Below the pieces are notes generated by a model. It worked only from the letters and a program-made list of their open reading frames with translations, ran no database searches and was not told where the DNA came from. Source: Streptomyces chrestomyceticus JCM 4735 (GTDB lineage Bacteria > Actinomycetota > Actinomycetes > Streptomycetales > Streptomycetaceae). From it: a DNA stretch of 64,000 nucleotides. The stretch is taken from positions 5,084,001-5,148,000 of the forward strand of contig NZ_BHZC01000001.1 in assembly GCF_003865135.1 (NCBI RefSeq), given 5' to 3'. Shown here piece after piece: positions 47,689 to 56,077 of this stretch. Within the stretch, counting starts at the first letter, position 1, and each line of letters opens with the position of its first letter. Both the position numbers and the translations under genes were made by a program.

Positions 47689-47742
47689 CCCGGTCGGAGC
47701 AGTACCCCGGCGGAAACCCGTGCCGTACGCGACGGTGGCCTC

Positions 47743-48270
47743 ATGGATCGTCTTGAGAGCCCCGTCCCGTACGGCACCGCCGTTTCCGCCGACGACACCC
47801 ACACCCTCCGGTACGAGCTGAGCTTTCCCCAGCCTGTGGAGCGGGTGTGGGACGCGGTGGCCACCCAGGAGGGGCTGCCGGGCTGGCTCGCGGTCGCCGA
47901 TCCGTTCGTACGGCACGAGGGCGGCGCGATCACCCTGCGGTGGCAGAACACCGATGAGAACGGCACCGCGACGGTGGCTCCGGGCCAGGTCACGGGCTGG
48001 GGGCCGACCCGGCTGGCCGAGTACACCGTCGACGTCCACGGCCGGATCCGCTTCGATCTCCAGCCGCGCGACGGCGCGGACGGCACCCGCCTGCGCTTCA
48101 CCAACGAGTTCACCGGCTCGCCCGCCTGCCGGCTGGACTGCCTCGCGGGCTGGCACCACCACTTCGAGTTCCTGGCCGAGGCACTGGCGGGCCGGCCCAA
48201 GGACTGGTCCACCTGGAACCTCGACCGGTGGCGGGAGCTGCGCGCGGACTACGCGGCGGCGGGGGAGTGA
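47743..48270 (+). CDS. SRPBCC (AHSA1-like) domain protein
   Basis: A 175-residue START/AHSA1-like fold: LRYELSFPQPVERVWDAVATQEGLPGWLA at the N-terminus and ACRLDCLAGWHHHFEFLAEALAG at the end. Such proteins bind hydrophobic ligands; ligand unknown. Its last 22 bp overlap the convergent DUF4291 gene. Confidence 0.88.
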   Translation: MDRLESPVPYGTAVSADDTHTLRYELSFPQPVERVWDAVATQEGLPGWLAVADPFVRHEGGAITLRWQNTDENGTATVAPGQVTGWGPTRLAEYTVDVHGRIRFDLQPRDGADGTRLRFTNEFTGSPACRLDCLAGWHHHFEFLAEALAGRPKDWSTWNLDRWRELRADYAAAGE

Positions 48271-48899
48271 AGGCCCGGGGTACCTGTCGGGGCCGGATAG
48301 GGGCTTTCCTCGGGGAGCAGTCCGGCGGCGGTGGTCAGGTCGCCGCGGGTGACGAGCGCGTGGATCTCGTGGGCGAGCGGGGTGACGTCCCGGATGGCGA
48401 CGGTCCACTCGTCGGCGTAGCGGCGGGACGCCTCGTCGGACAGGCCGAGCTGGAGCGAGCGGTGGGGCAGGGGAGAGAGGCGGAGGTCGCGTTCGGGGTC
48501 CCACTGGATGCGGGCCGGGGAGTCGCGCAGTTGCTGTCTCCAGGCGTCCCGGTCGGTGTGGACGGCGGGGTCGTAGTGGGACAGGCAGGCGTGGCGCAGC
48601 GCCCAGTCGAAGCCGGCGCGGTCGAGCTCGATGGCGAGGACGCGCTCCTGGTCGGGCTTGGTGGCCCAGCCGCAGCGGTACATCATCCACAGGAACGACG
48701 GCTTGATCCACGTCATCCGCTCCCGTTTCCACGCGGGCGGGAAGCGGCCGTCGCGGGCGGCGGGGAGGCCGAGGGCCGGGCTGTACGCCTGGTAGACGGT
48801 GATGGTCGTGGCGGTGTGGAGGGCGCGGATGCGGCGGAGGGGTTCGGGGTGGGCGGTGTGTCCGGTGGTGCGGTCGAGCTGGTCGGGTTCGACGTTCAT
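48249..48899 (-). CDS. DUF4291 domain protein
   Basis: A 216-residue soluble protein with the family blocks IRALHTATTITVYQAYSPALG, ERMTWIKPSFLWMMYRCGWATKPDQERVLAIELDR (split here for length: WIKPSFLWMMYR and ERVLAIEL) and RSLQLGLS. Function unknown, possibly nucleotide related. Convergent overlap of 22 bp with the SRPBCC gene. Confidence 0.88.
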   Translation of the reverse strand: MNVEPDQLDRTTGHTAHPEPLRRIRALHTATTITVYQAYSPALGLPAARDGRFPPAWKRERMTWIKPSFLWMMYRCGWATKPDQERVLAIELDRAGFDWALRHACLSHYDPAVHTDRDAWRQQLRDSPARIQWDPERDLRLSPLPHRSLQLGLSDEASRRYADEWTVAIRDVTPLAHEIHALVTRGDLTTAAGLLPEESPYPAPTGTPGLHSPAAA

Positions 48900-48961
48900 G
48901 GGCCGTCAGTCTGGGCGGGCAGCCCCTCCGGGGGCCACTGAATTCGGCGGCGGACCGTACG

Positions 48962-49921
48962 TCAGGAGGTGCCCTGCGCGTTGATGGCGTTCAGTTGGCC
49001 GCGCAGGTACGTGTGGGAGTCCGGCAGGGCGCCGACGCGGGTGCCGGGGTCGCACTCGTAGAAGTAGACCAGGGACATCAGCTCTTCGGTGGGGTCGTCC
49101 GGCGGGGGCGGCAGGACGCGGTGGCGGCCGGAGCGCCAGCGGCCGTCGGTCCAGTGGGCCATCAGGTCGCCGATGTTGACGGTGAGGGAGCCGGGTACGT
49201 ACGGGGCGTCCTGCCAGCCGGTGCCGCCGTGCGCGGGGTCGGTCCAGATCTGCAGGCCGCCCTTGCCGTACTGCCGGTCCAGGACCGTGACCGTGCCGAA
49301 GTCGGTGTGCGGGCCGATGCGGAACTGGCCGGGCAGGGCCTCGCCCACCGTCTCCGTCCCCGGATACCAGTTGATGTTGAAGCCCCAGGTGGGGTGGGCG
49401 GTGTGCCGGGTGAAGCGGTCGGGCGCGGCGCCGAGCGCGGTGGCGAGGAGTTCCAGGAGCTGGTCGGAGAGGGCGCGCAGGGCGGCGAGGAGGTCCTGGA
49501 CGTCGGTGCGGAGCGCCGGGACCTGGTGGGGCCAGATGTTGGGCAGGAACCACTCGGCGTCGACGGCCGGGACGCCGGTCGGCTCCTCGGAGGCGAAGGA
49601 CAGCGACTCCTTCAGGTCCGGTGGGGTGGTGGTGCCTTCGGCGGCGCCGTTGGCCTCGGCGCCGGGGCCGAGCCAGCCGCGGCCGCCGACCTCGGTGGCG
49701 TACGGCTGCTTGGCCGCGGCGGGCAGCGCGAAGAAGGTACGGGCGGTGGCGCGGACGCGGTCGCGCAGCTCCTGGTCGATGCCGTGGCCGGTGACGAGGA
49801 GGAAGCCGGCGGCGCGCAGCCCGGCGTCGACGGCCTCGGCGATACGGCGGCGGGTGTCCGTACCGCCGTCCCGCCAGCGGGTGAGGTCGACGGTGGGGAC
49901 GGGGGACGGGAGGTCACTCAT
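48962..49921 (-). CDS. 2-oxoglutarate/Fe(II) oxygenase, isopenicillin N synthase family
   Basis: A 319-residue protein. The N-terminal DIOX_N (VPTVDLTRW...GFLLVTGHGI) precedes a 2OG-FeII barrel with the iron ligands His and Asp in GPHTDFGTVTVLD and the distal His in WRSGRHRVLPPP. NINWYPG and QIWTDPAHGG match the flavonol synthase/IPNS-like bacterial group. The substrate is unknown. It overlaps the upstream deaminase stop by 8 bp, so the two are one transcript. Confidence 0.92.
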   Translation of the reverse strand: MSDLPSPVPTVDLTRWRDGGTDTRRRIAEAVDAGLRAAGFLLVTGHGIDQELRDRVRATARTFFALPAAAKQPYATEVGGRGWLGPGAEANGAAEGTTTPPDLKESLSFASEEPTGVPAVDAEWFLPNIWPHQVPALRTDVQDLLAALRALSDQLLELLATALGAAPDRFTRHTAHPTWGFNINWYPGTETVGEALPGQFRIGPHTDFGTVTVLDRQYGKGGLQIWTDPAHGGTGWQDAPYVPGSLTVNIGDLMAHWTDGRWRSGRHRVLPPPPDDPTEELMSLVYFYECDPGTRVGALPDSHTYLRGQLNAINAQGTS

Positions 49922-50363
49922 GGCCGATGTCCTCGTTCCACAGCGCGGGCCGGGCGGCGATGAACTCGCGGAGCAGCGTCCTGCATTCCGCGTCGTCCAG
50001 CAGCACGATCCGTATGCCGCTCTGCGCCAGCCAGTCGTGGCCGCCGTGGAAGGTGCGGGTCTCGCCGATCAGGACGCGCGGGATGCCGAACTGGCGGATC
50101 AGGCCGCAGCAGAACCAGCAGGGGGAGAGGGTGGTGACCATCGTCGTGCCGCGGTAGTCGCGGCGGCGGCCCGCGGCGCGGAAGGCGGTGGTCTCCGCGT
50201 GCGCGGACGGGTCGCCGTCCTGGACGCGCCGGTTGTGGCCGCGTCCGAGGACGGTGCCGTCGAAGTCGTACAGCGCGGCGCCGATGGGGATGCCGCCCTC
50301 CGCCAGTCCGGCCCGTGCCTCGGCGACCGCCGTCGCCAGCATCATCCGCTCCCGGTCCCTCAC
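49914..50363 (-). CDS. Nucleoside/cytosine deaminase-like protein
   Basis: A 149-residue zinc deaminase: HAE in DPSAHAETTAF and PCxxC in TLSPCWFCCGLI, with GIPIGAALYDFDGTVLGRGHN upstream. It resembles cytosine deaminase and guanine deaminase-type enzymes (WLAQSGIRIVLLDD). GTG 50363 is used; the open frame before it has no support. It is cotranscribed with the oxygenase gene. Confidence 0.9.
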   Translation of the reverse strand: MRDRERMMLATAVAEARAGLAEGGIPIGAALYDFDGTVLGRGHNRRVQDGDPSAHAETTAFRAAGRRRDYRGTTMVTTLSPCWFCCGLIRQFGIPRVLIGETRTFHGGHDWLAQSGIRIVLLDDAECRTLLREFIAARPALWNEDIGHE

Positions 50364-50485
50364 GACGGCCACTCTCCTCGCCTCGGGACGGCCGGGCAAC
50401 GCGTGGGACGTGATCAGGCCGGAGTGTCCGATGGCGGGGAGTGCGGGGAGGGCGTGCGGGTACGGGGGCACGCGCCGGGCCGGGG

Positions 50486-50611
50486 CCGGGGAGCCGGGGC
50501 CGGGCTCGGGGAGGTGTGGCCGGGTCCGGGGAGCCGGGGCCGGGCCCGGGGAAGTGGCGCGCTGCTGCGGCAGGCGGGGCGTGTCGGTAGGGCGGGCGGG
50601 GCGTGTCGGTA
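50486..50611. repeat. GC-rich tandem repeats in a 307-bp gap
   Basis: A 40-bp unit repeats twice (50486-50525, 50526-50565; the first 27 bases differ at one place). GGCGGGGCGTGTCGGTA then occurs at 50573-50589 and 50595-50611. No gene seen between 50364 and 50670. Confidence 0.6.
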
Positions 50612-50670
50612 CGGCGGGGAAGGGCGCGCCGGTCGGGCGCGCAAGGGCGTGCCGGTACGCGGCGGGAGCG

Positions 50671-51126
50671 TCAGCCCTTCGGCGGCGGGGTGCCGCCCTC
50701 GCCGTCCGCCGAACCGTTTTCCTTGCGCCGCAGTTCCTCCTCGCGGCGCCGCAGGTCGGCCTCCCAGTCCTTCAGGAGCGCCTCGTCCCGCTTGCCCTCG
50801 TCCTTCGGGCCGTCCTTCTTCTCGCCGTCGTCCTTGAGCGAGCGCAGGAACTCGGGGTTGTCGTCCGGCGCGACCCACTTCGGGGCCGCGCCGCGCCCGC
50901 CGCGGGGCCACGGCGACGCGGCGCCGCCCCCGGCGTGCTCACGGCGGGGCCGGCCCGCCACCAGCCACGCGACCGGCCCGATCAGCACCTCGCCGAAGAG
51001 CAGGATGATGAAGACCCAGGCAATCTTCGGCAGGCCGCGGACCTGGTTCTCCGGCGTGTTCAGGCAGTCGATGAACGCATAGATCCACAGCGCCAGGATC
51101 ACGAGGAACGGCAGATACCTGAGCAT
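50671..51126 (-). CDS. PLDc_N domain membrane protein
   Basis: A 151-residue protein with two N-terminal helices (MLRYLPFLVILALWIYAFID and KIAWVFIILLFGEVLIGPVAWLV) forming the phospholipase D nuclease N-terminal (PLDc_N) domain. It ends in a charged, coiled-coil-like tail (EKKDGPKDEGKRDEALLKDW, ADLRRREEELRRKE). There is no nuclease domain. ATG 51126 is chosen; conserved upstream of the menaquinone genes in many actinomycetes. Confidence 0.88.
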   Translation of the reverse strand: MLRYLPFLVILALWIYAFIDCLNTPENQVRGLPKIAWVFIILLFGEVLIGPVAWLVAGRPRREHAGGGAASPWPRGGRGAAPKWVAPDDNPEFLRSLKDDGEKKDGPKDEGKRDEALLKDWEADLRRREEELRRKENGSADGEGGTPPPKG

Positions 51127-51214
51127 TGCGGAAGCAGCCCCCCAGAGCTGACGGGCGGGCCTCGGCGGGGCCCGGTGACCCGTCCAGGGTAGTGCGTACC
51201 GGATACTGGAACGC

Positions 51215-52672
51215 ATGGCTTATGACGACCTTCGCTCGTTCCTGCGCGCGCTCGACCGGGAGGGCGACCTCAAGCGGATCAAGGCCGAGGTCGACCCGTA
51301 CCTGGAAGTCGGCGAGATCGTCGACCGGGTGCAGAAGTCCGGCGGTCCCGCGCTGCTCTTCGAGAACGTCAAGGGCTCGTCGATGCCGCTGGCGATGAAC
51401 GTGTACGGCACCGACCGCCGGCTGCTCAAGGCGCTCGGCCTGACCTCGTACAACGACATCAGCGACAAGATCGGCGGGCTGCTCCGGCCCGAGCTGCCGC
51501 AGGGCTTCGTCGGGGTGCGGGAGGCGTTCGGCAAGCTCGCGAACATGACGCACGTACCGCCGAAGAAGGTCAAGGGCGACAGCGCCCCGGTCCAGGAGGT
51601 CGTGCTCCAGGGCGACGACGTCGACCTGGACCGGCTCCCCGCGCTGTTCACCTGGCCGCAGGACGGCGGGTCGTTCTTCAACCTGGGCCTGACCCACACC
51701 AAGGACCCGGAGAGCGGCGTACGCAACCTGGGCCTCTACCGCCTCCAGCGCCACGACAAGCGCACCATCGGCATGCACTGGCAGATCCACAAGGACAGCC
51801 GCAACCACTACCAGGTGGCCGCCAAGCGCGGTGAGAAGCTGCCGGTCGCCATCGCCTTCGGCTGTCCGCCGGCCGTGACGTACGCCTCCACCGCGCCGCT
51901 GCCCGGCGACATCGACGAGTACCTGTTCGCCGGGTTCGTCCAGGGCAAGCGGATCGAGATGGTGGACTGCAAGACCGTGCCGCTCCAGGTCCCGGCCAAC
52001 GCCGAGGTCGTGCTGGAGGGCTGGCTGGAGCCCGGCGAGATGCTGCCGGAGGGCCCCTTCGGCGACCACACCGGCTTCTACACGCCGCAGGAGCCGTTCC
52101 CCGCGCTGACCATCGACTGCGTCACGATGCGCCGGCGGCCGCTGCTCCAGTCGATCGTCGTCGGCCGGCCGCCGACGGAGGACGGGCCGCTGGGCCGGGC
52201 AACGGAACGGTTCTTCCTGCCGCTGCTGAAGATCATCGTGCCGGACATCGTGGACTACCACCTGCCCGAGTCGGGCGGCTTCCACAACTGCGCGATCGTC
52301 TCGATCGACAAGAAGTACCCCAAGCACGCCCAGAAGGTGATGCACGCCATCTGGGGCGCGCACATGATGTCGCTGACCAAGCTGATCATCGTGGTCGACG
52401 CCGACTGCGACGTGCACAACCTGCACGAGGTGTCCTGGCGGGCCCTCGGCAATACGGACTACGCGCGCGACCTGACCGTCGTCGAGGGCCCGGTCGACCA
52501 CCTGGACCACGCCTCGTACCAGCAGTTCTGGGGCGGCAAGGCAGGCATCGACGCGACGCGCAAGCTGCCCGAGGAGGGCTACACGAGGGACGGCGGCTGG
52601 CCGGAGATGGTCGAGTCGGACCGCGAGACGGCGGCGAAGGTCGACCGCCGCTGGAAGGAGTACGGGTTCTAG
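51215..52672 (+). CDS. mqnL: UbiD-family decarboxylase of menaquinone synthesis (MqnL-like)
   Basis: A prenylated-FMN-dependent decarboxylase, 485 residues. UbiD hallmarks are SRNHYQVAAKRGEKLPVAIAFG, the E-x2-x-E region LEGWLEPGEMLPEGPFGDHTGFY, and KLIIVVDADCDVHNLHEV. With mqnP and ubiX alongside and mqnE 3.4 kb away it fits the late futalosine (dihydroxynaphthoate) route. The next gene starts 3 bp after its stop. Confidence 0.93.
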   Translation: MAYDDLRSFLRALDREGDLKRIKAEVDPYLEVGEIVDRVQKSGGPALLFENVKGSSMPLAMNVYGTDRRLLKALGLTSYNDISDKIGGLLRPELPQGFVGVREAFGKLANMTHVPPKKVKGDSAPVQEVVLQGDDVDLDRLPALFTWPQDGGSFFNLGLTHTKDPESGVRNLGLYRLQRHDKRTIGMHWQIHKDSRNHYQVAAKRGEKLPVAIAFGCPPAVTYASTAPLPGDIDEYLFAGFVQGKRIEMVDCKTVPLQVPANAEVVLEGWLEPGEMLPEGPFGDHTGFYTPQEPFPALTIDCVTMRRRPLLQSIVVGRPPTEDGPLGRATERFFLPLLKIIVPDIVDYHLPESGGFHNCAIVSIDKKYPKHAQKVMHAIWGAHMMSLTKLIIVVDADCDVHNLHEVSWRALGNTDYARDLTVVEGPVDHLDHASYQQFWGGKAGIDATRKLPEEGYTRDGGWPEMVESDRETAAKVDRRWKEYGF

Positions 52673-52674
52673 AC

Positions 52675-53598
52675 ATGAGCGCCGATTCAGCGACACCGGA
52701 TCTCTTCGCCCCCGAACCCGCACCGCCCGGCAAGATCAAAGCCTTCCTGCGGCTGGTGATGATCGAGCACTCGGTCTTCGCGCTGCCCTTCGCCTACATC
52801 GCCTCGCTGACCGCGATGCACGGCTCCGACAAGAGCGTCCACTGGGTCGAGCTGCTGCTGGTCACGGTCGCGATGGTGGGCCTGCGGACGTTCGCGATGG
52901 CCGCCAACCGCATCATCGACCGGGAGATCGACGCCCGTAACCCGCGCACCGCGGGCCGCGAGCTGGTCACCGGCGCGGTGAGCGTGCGCTCCGCGTGGAC
53001 CGGCGCGCTAATCGCCGTGGTGTTCTTCCTGGGCGCCGCGGCGCTGCTGAACCCGCTGTGCCTGGCGCTGGCGCCGGTCGCCGTGATCCCGATGGTGGTC
53101 TATCCGTACGGGAAGCGGTTCACGAACTTCCCGCACGCGATCCTGGGCCTCGCCCAGGCGATCGGCCCGATCGGCGCGTGGATAGCCGTCACGGGGTCCT
53201 GGTCCTGGGACGCGGTGATCCTCGGGGTCGCCGTCGGTGTCTGGATCGGCGGCTTCGACCTGATCTTCGCCTGCCAGGACGTGCAGGCCGACCGGGCGCA
53301 CGGCGTGAAGTCCGTACCGGCCCGCTTCGGCATCCCGGCGGCGCTGCACGGCGCCCGCGCCTGCCACGCCGTCACCACGGCGCTGCTGGTCTGGTACGCG
53401 CTCGCCACCCACGCCGGGGTCTTCTTCTGGATCGGTCTGGTGATCGTCGTAGCGGCCTTCCTCTACGAGCACACGATCGTGCGGCCGCACGACCTCTCCC
53501 GGCTCAACCGGGCCTTCTTCCAGGTCAACGGGTTCATCGGGATAGCGCTGTTCGTCTGCGCGCTGCTCGATCTGTTCGTTCGCGGTCTGACGGTCTGA
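52675..53598 (+). CDS. mqnP: UbiA-family prenyltransferase of menaquinone synthesis (MqnP)
   Basis: Integral membrane enzyme that attaches the polyprenyl tail to the naphthoate ring. The 307-residue protein has the two Asp-rich motifs NRIIDREIDARNPRT (NDxxDxxxD-like) and ACQDVQADRAHG, and eight or nine helices. It starts 3 bp after the mqnL stop. Its stop codon lies in an 8-bp repeat tract. Confidence 0.94.
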   Translation: MSADSATPDLFAPEPAPPGKIKAFLRLVMIEHSVFALPFAYIASLTAMHGSDKSVHWVELLLVTVAMVGLRTFAMAANRIIDREIDARNPRTAGRELVTGAVSVRSAWTGALIAVVFFLGAAALLNPLCLALAPVAVIPMVVYPYGKRFTNFPHAILGLAQAIGPIGAWIAVTGSWSWDAVILGVAVGVWIGGFDLIFACQDVQADRAHGVKSVPARFGIPAALHGARACHAVTTALLVWYALATHAGVFFWIGLVIVVAAFLYEHTIVRPHDLSRLNRAFFQVNGFIGIALFVCALLDLFVRGLTV

Positions 53599-53650
53599 CG
53601 GTCTGACGGAACCGGCCGGCCTGACGGAATGGGTCGGTCTGACGGTCTGA
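53583..53650. repeat. CGGTCTGA repeat tract at the mqnP 3' end
   Basis: Three contiguous copies of CGGTCTGA (53583-53606) and two more (53635-53650). The mqnP stop TGA is in the second copy, so unit gain or loss would shift the reading frame of only the last few residues. Confidence 0.65.
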
Positions 53651-53765
53651 TGGTCCGGGCCGTGGCGCTCCGGGGGCGGCTGCCTCCGGAGCGTCGTACG
53701 TTGTGGCGGCCCTCGCCACCGCCACCGCACAGTCCGGGTCGAGCCCCCCCACGGAACCGCACCCG

Positions 53766-54371
53766 TTACGGAACCGCCCGGGTCTCCACCCCGGATATCC
53801 GCTCGGCCGGTCGCTGCCGGAAGGCGAACGCCGCCAGCACGCCGCCCACCAGCCCGAACAGGTGGCCCTGCCAACTGATGCCGCTGTCGGTGGGCAGCGC
53901 GCCCCACAGGATCGAGCCGTACACCGCGGCGACCAGCACCCCGAGGCCGATGTCCAGCGGCTTGCGGTCGATGAAGCCGCGTATCAGGAGATAGCCGAAG
54001 AGGCCGAAGACGACACCGGAGGCACCGGCCGTGTTGCTCCCGGCGGGGGCGGTCAGCCAGACGCCCAGGCCGCTGGTCAGGGCTATCAGCAGCGCCACCC
54101 CGACGAAGCGGCGCAGGCCGACGCGGAACGCGGCCAGGAAGCCGAGGAGCAGCAGCGGCAGGGTGTTGGCCGTCAGGTGGTCGAAGCCGAAGTGGATGAA
54201 GGCGGCGGGCAGCACGTCGGCCAGCTCGCTCAGCTCGCGCGGCCGTACGCCGAAGGTGTCCAGCGCGTTGCCGGACGCGGCGTCGGCGATCTCGAGCACC
54301 CACAGCAGGGCGACCCAGCCGAGCATCAGTACGGCGGCGGGCCTGGCCCGCTCCAGCGCTCGCGTCATCAT
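53766..54371 (-). CDS. Rhomboid family intramembrane serine protease
   Basis: A 201-residue, six-helix protein. It has the catalytic Ser in GASGVVFGLFGYLL and the His in ISWQGHLFGLVGG, with the HFGFDHLTANT loop before the third helix. It cleaves membrane proteins within the bilayer; targets are unknown. ATG 54371 follows GGGGAGG with a 9-base gap. Placed between mqnP and ubiX on the opposite strand. Confidence 0.93.
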   Translation of the reverse strand: MMTRALERARPAAVLMLGWVALLWVLEIADAASGNALDTFGVRPRELSELADVLPAAFIHFGFDHLTANTLPLLLLGFLAAFRVGLRRFVGVALLIALTSGLGVWLTAPAGSNTAGASGVVFGLFGYLLIRGFIDRKPLDIGLGVLVAAVYGSILWGALPTDSGISWQGHLFGLVGGVLAAFAFRQRPAERISGVETRAVP

Positions 54372-54536
54372 CCGCGGCACCTCCCCTTCCCCGTTCACTG
54401 GAACAAACGGCCGTGCGGGGTCCGATGGTTCCGCCGGATAGGCTCGAACCGTGGAACCGCAGGACGACAACCCCAGTCAGCCCGGCGTCGCAAGGCCCGG
54501 CGGGCCCCCGCCCGTCCGGCCGCCGGGTCCGCCGAC

Positions 54537-55205
54537 GTGCCCCGCCGCCCTTGGGTGGTGGGTGTCTCCGGCGCGTCCGGCACGCCGTACGCGGCGTCCG
54601 TGGTGCGCGGCCTGCTGACGGCCGGCGAGGCGGTGGACCTGATCGTCAGCCGGGCCTCGAGGCTGACGCTGCTGGACGAGACGGGCATCTCCTTCCGGGA
54701 CGCGCACTGGCGCGCGGACCTGCGGGAGTGGCTGGCGCGGGGCGCGGACGGCAAGCCGGGGACGTTCGGCGTCACGGACGCCGACCTGGACCTGGTGCGG
54801 TACTGGCCGGCCGGTGATCTGGCCGCGGGGCCGTCGTCGGGCTCGTACCCGGTGAAGGGGATGCTGATCGTGCCGGCCAGCACGGCGTGTGTGGCGGGCG
54901 TGGCGCTGGGGCTGTCGAAGGACCTGCTCCAGCGGGTGGCGAGCGTGACGCTCAAGGAACGCAGGAGGCTGGTGGTCGCGGTGCGGGAGACCCCGCTGAA
55001 CGGGCAGACCCTCAGGCATCTGGTGACGCTGGACGAGGCGGGCGCCGTCGTGGTGCCCGCCTCGCCGGCGTTCTACGCGGGAGCGACGCACATCCAGGAT
55101 CTGGTGGACTTCGTCGCGGGCCGGGTGCTGGATACGGCGGAGGTGCCGCACCGGCTCTACCGGCGGTGGGAAGGGGAGCTCGGATCGGGCTCCAAGGAGG
55201 CTTAG
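54537..55205 (+). CDS. ubiX: UbiX-like flavin prenyltransferase (MqnM-like), N-terminus uncertain
   Basis: Makes prenylated FMN for the UbiD-type MqnL. The 222-residue form starts at GTG 54537 (MPRRPWVVGVSGASG). It has the FMN loop VGVSGASGTPYAA, LIVSRASRLTLLDE, IVPASTACVAGVALGLSKDLLQR and RRLVVAVRETPLN. No Shine-Dalgarno precedes 54537. An upstream GTG (54451) starts MEPQDDNP; adding one C to the C4 run 54471-54474 would join it in frame to SARRRKARRAP...ADVPRRPWVVGVSG, a better N-terminus. The stop overlaps a small antisense gene. Confidence 0.9.
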   Translation: MPRRPWVVGVSGASGTPYAASVVRGLLTAGEAVDLIVSRASRLTLLDETGISFRDAHWRADLREWLARGADGKPGTFGVTDADLDLVRYWPAGDLAAGPSSGSYPVKGMLIVPASTACVAGVALGLSKDLLQRVASVTLKERRRLVVAVRETPLNGQTLRHLVTLDEAGAVVVPASPAFYAGATHIQDLVDFVAGRVLDTAEVPHRLYRRWEGELGSGSKEA

Positions 55206-55342
55206 CGCTTCCCGGCGGTGGAGCCGTTGCGGCCGAAGCGGCGCTTGCCCTGGGCGGTGGCGGCGGGACGGTGAGCACGAGAACGATTGGCCAGCTCCTG
55301 CAGCTCGCGCATGCGGGCGTAGGCCATCTCGATCGAGTACAC
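55202..55342 (-). CDS. 46-residue basic small protein
   Basis: GTG 55342 is preceded by CCAGGAG with a 9-base gap. The peptide begins MYSIEMAYARMRELQELANR and ends in a Lys/Arg/Gly-rich tail (GKRRFGRNGSTAGKR). An amphipathic helix followed by a basic end suggests nucleic acid or ribosome contact, as an inference. I recall similar short proteins at this place in other Streptomyces. It overlaps the ubiX stop by 4 bp and is divergent from the Lrp gene. Confidence 0.7.
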   Translation of the reverse strand: MYSIEMAYARMRELQELANRSRAHRPAATAQGKRRFGRNGSTAGKR

Positions 55343-55393
55343 GGTGACATCTCCTGGGAAAGATCGTCTTTGATCAACTGGGATTGACGGTTC

Positions 55394-55437
55394 TACAGGG
55401 TCGCAGCCCCTGTATGCCTTAGATTCTACATGTAAAA
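55394..55437. promoter_or_regulatory. Two dyads between the small gene and the Lrp gene
   Basis: TACAGGG (55394-55400) and CCCTGTA (55408-55414) form one perfect dyad. TTCTACATGTAAAA (55424-55437), centred on TACATGTA, is a second one with a single mismatch. They are likely operators for the Lrp protein in the divergent promoter region. Confidence 0.5.
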
Positions 55438-55455
55438 GCCGGGATTGCAGAGTGA

Positions 55456-55929
55456 ATGGAAGGTCAGGGGCGTATGGATGCCGTAGATAGGCAGCTCATC
55501 CAGGCACTGCGGGAGAACGGCAGGGCCTCGTACGCGGAGCTGGGCCAGCTCGTGGGCCTGTCCGGGCCCAGCGTCACCGACCGGATCAACCGCCTGGAGG
55601 CGGCCGGCGTGATCACCGGTTACCGCGCGACCGTCGACGCGGCCTCGCTCGGCCTGGGCGTCACCGCCCTGGTCGGCATCTCGCTGTCGGACGCGGCCGA
55701 CCACGAGGACGTGGCGATGCGGCTGCGCGACCTCGCGGAGATCGAGGACGCCTGGTTCATCGCGGGCGACGACTCGTACATGCTCAAGGTCCGGGTCGGC
55801 GACGTGGACGGGCTGGAGCGCACCATCCGCAGGCTCTCGGGCACCAAGGGCGTCTCCCGGACGCGCACCACCATCGTGCTCTCCACCAAGTGGGAGAACC
55901 GCGTGGGCGAGCTGCCCGAGGACGCGTAG
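55456..55929 (+). CDS. Lrp/AsnC family regulator
   Basis: A 157-residue protein with an N-terminal HTH (AVDRQLIQALRENGRASYAE, SVTDRINRLEAAG) and a C-terminal RAM ligand domain (IAGDDSYMLKVRV). ATG 55456 or ATG 55474 (MDAVDRQL) may be the start; the second has GGAAGG upstream and fits the family better. It sits among menaquinone genes and is ended by a strong terminator before mqnE. Confidence 0.93.
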   Translation: MEGQGRMDAVDRQLIQALRENGRASYAELGQLVGLSGPSVTDRINRLEAAGVITGYRATVDAASLGLGVTALVGISLSDAADHEDVAMRLRDLAEIEDAWFIAGDDSYMLKVRVGDVDGLERTIRRLSGTKGVSRTRTTIVLSTKWENRVGELPEDA

Positions 55930-55966
55930 GCGGCCCGCCGCACGACACGCGGAACCCCGCTCCCTG

Positions 55967-55997
55967 GCCTGTACGGCGGGCTCCCGGCCGTACAGGC
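55967..55997 (+). terminator. Terminator after the Lrp gene
   Basis: GCCTGTACGGC (55967-55977) pairs with GCCGTACAGGC (55987-55997), an 11-bp perfect stem with a 9-base loop. Confidence 0.75.
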
Positions 55998-56077
55998 ATG
56001 GGGGCCCGGCGGGGCCGGAAAACGGGGGAGTACGCTCGGTGAAGCCCGATTTTGGCAGAGATATGGGAGGCGGCCGG

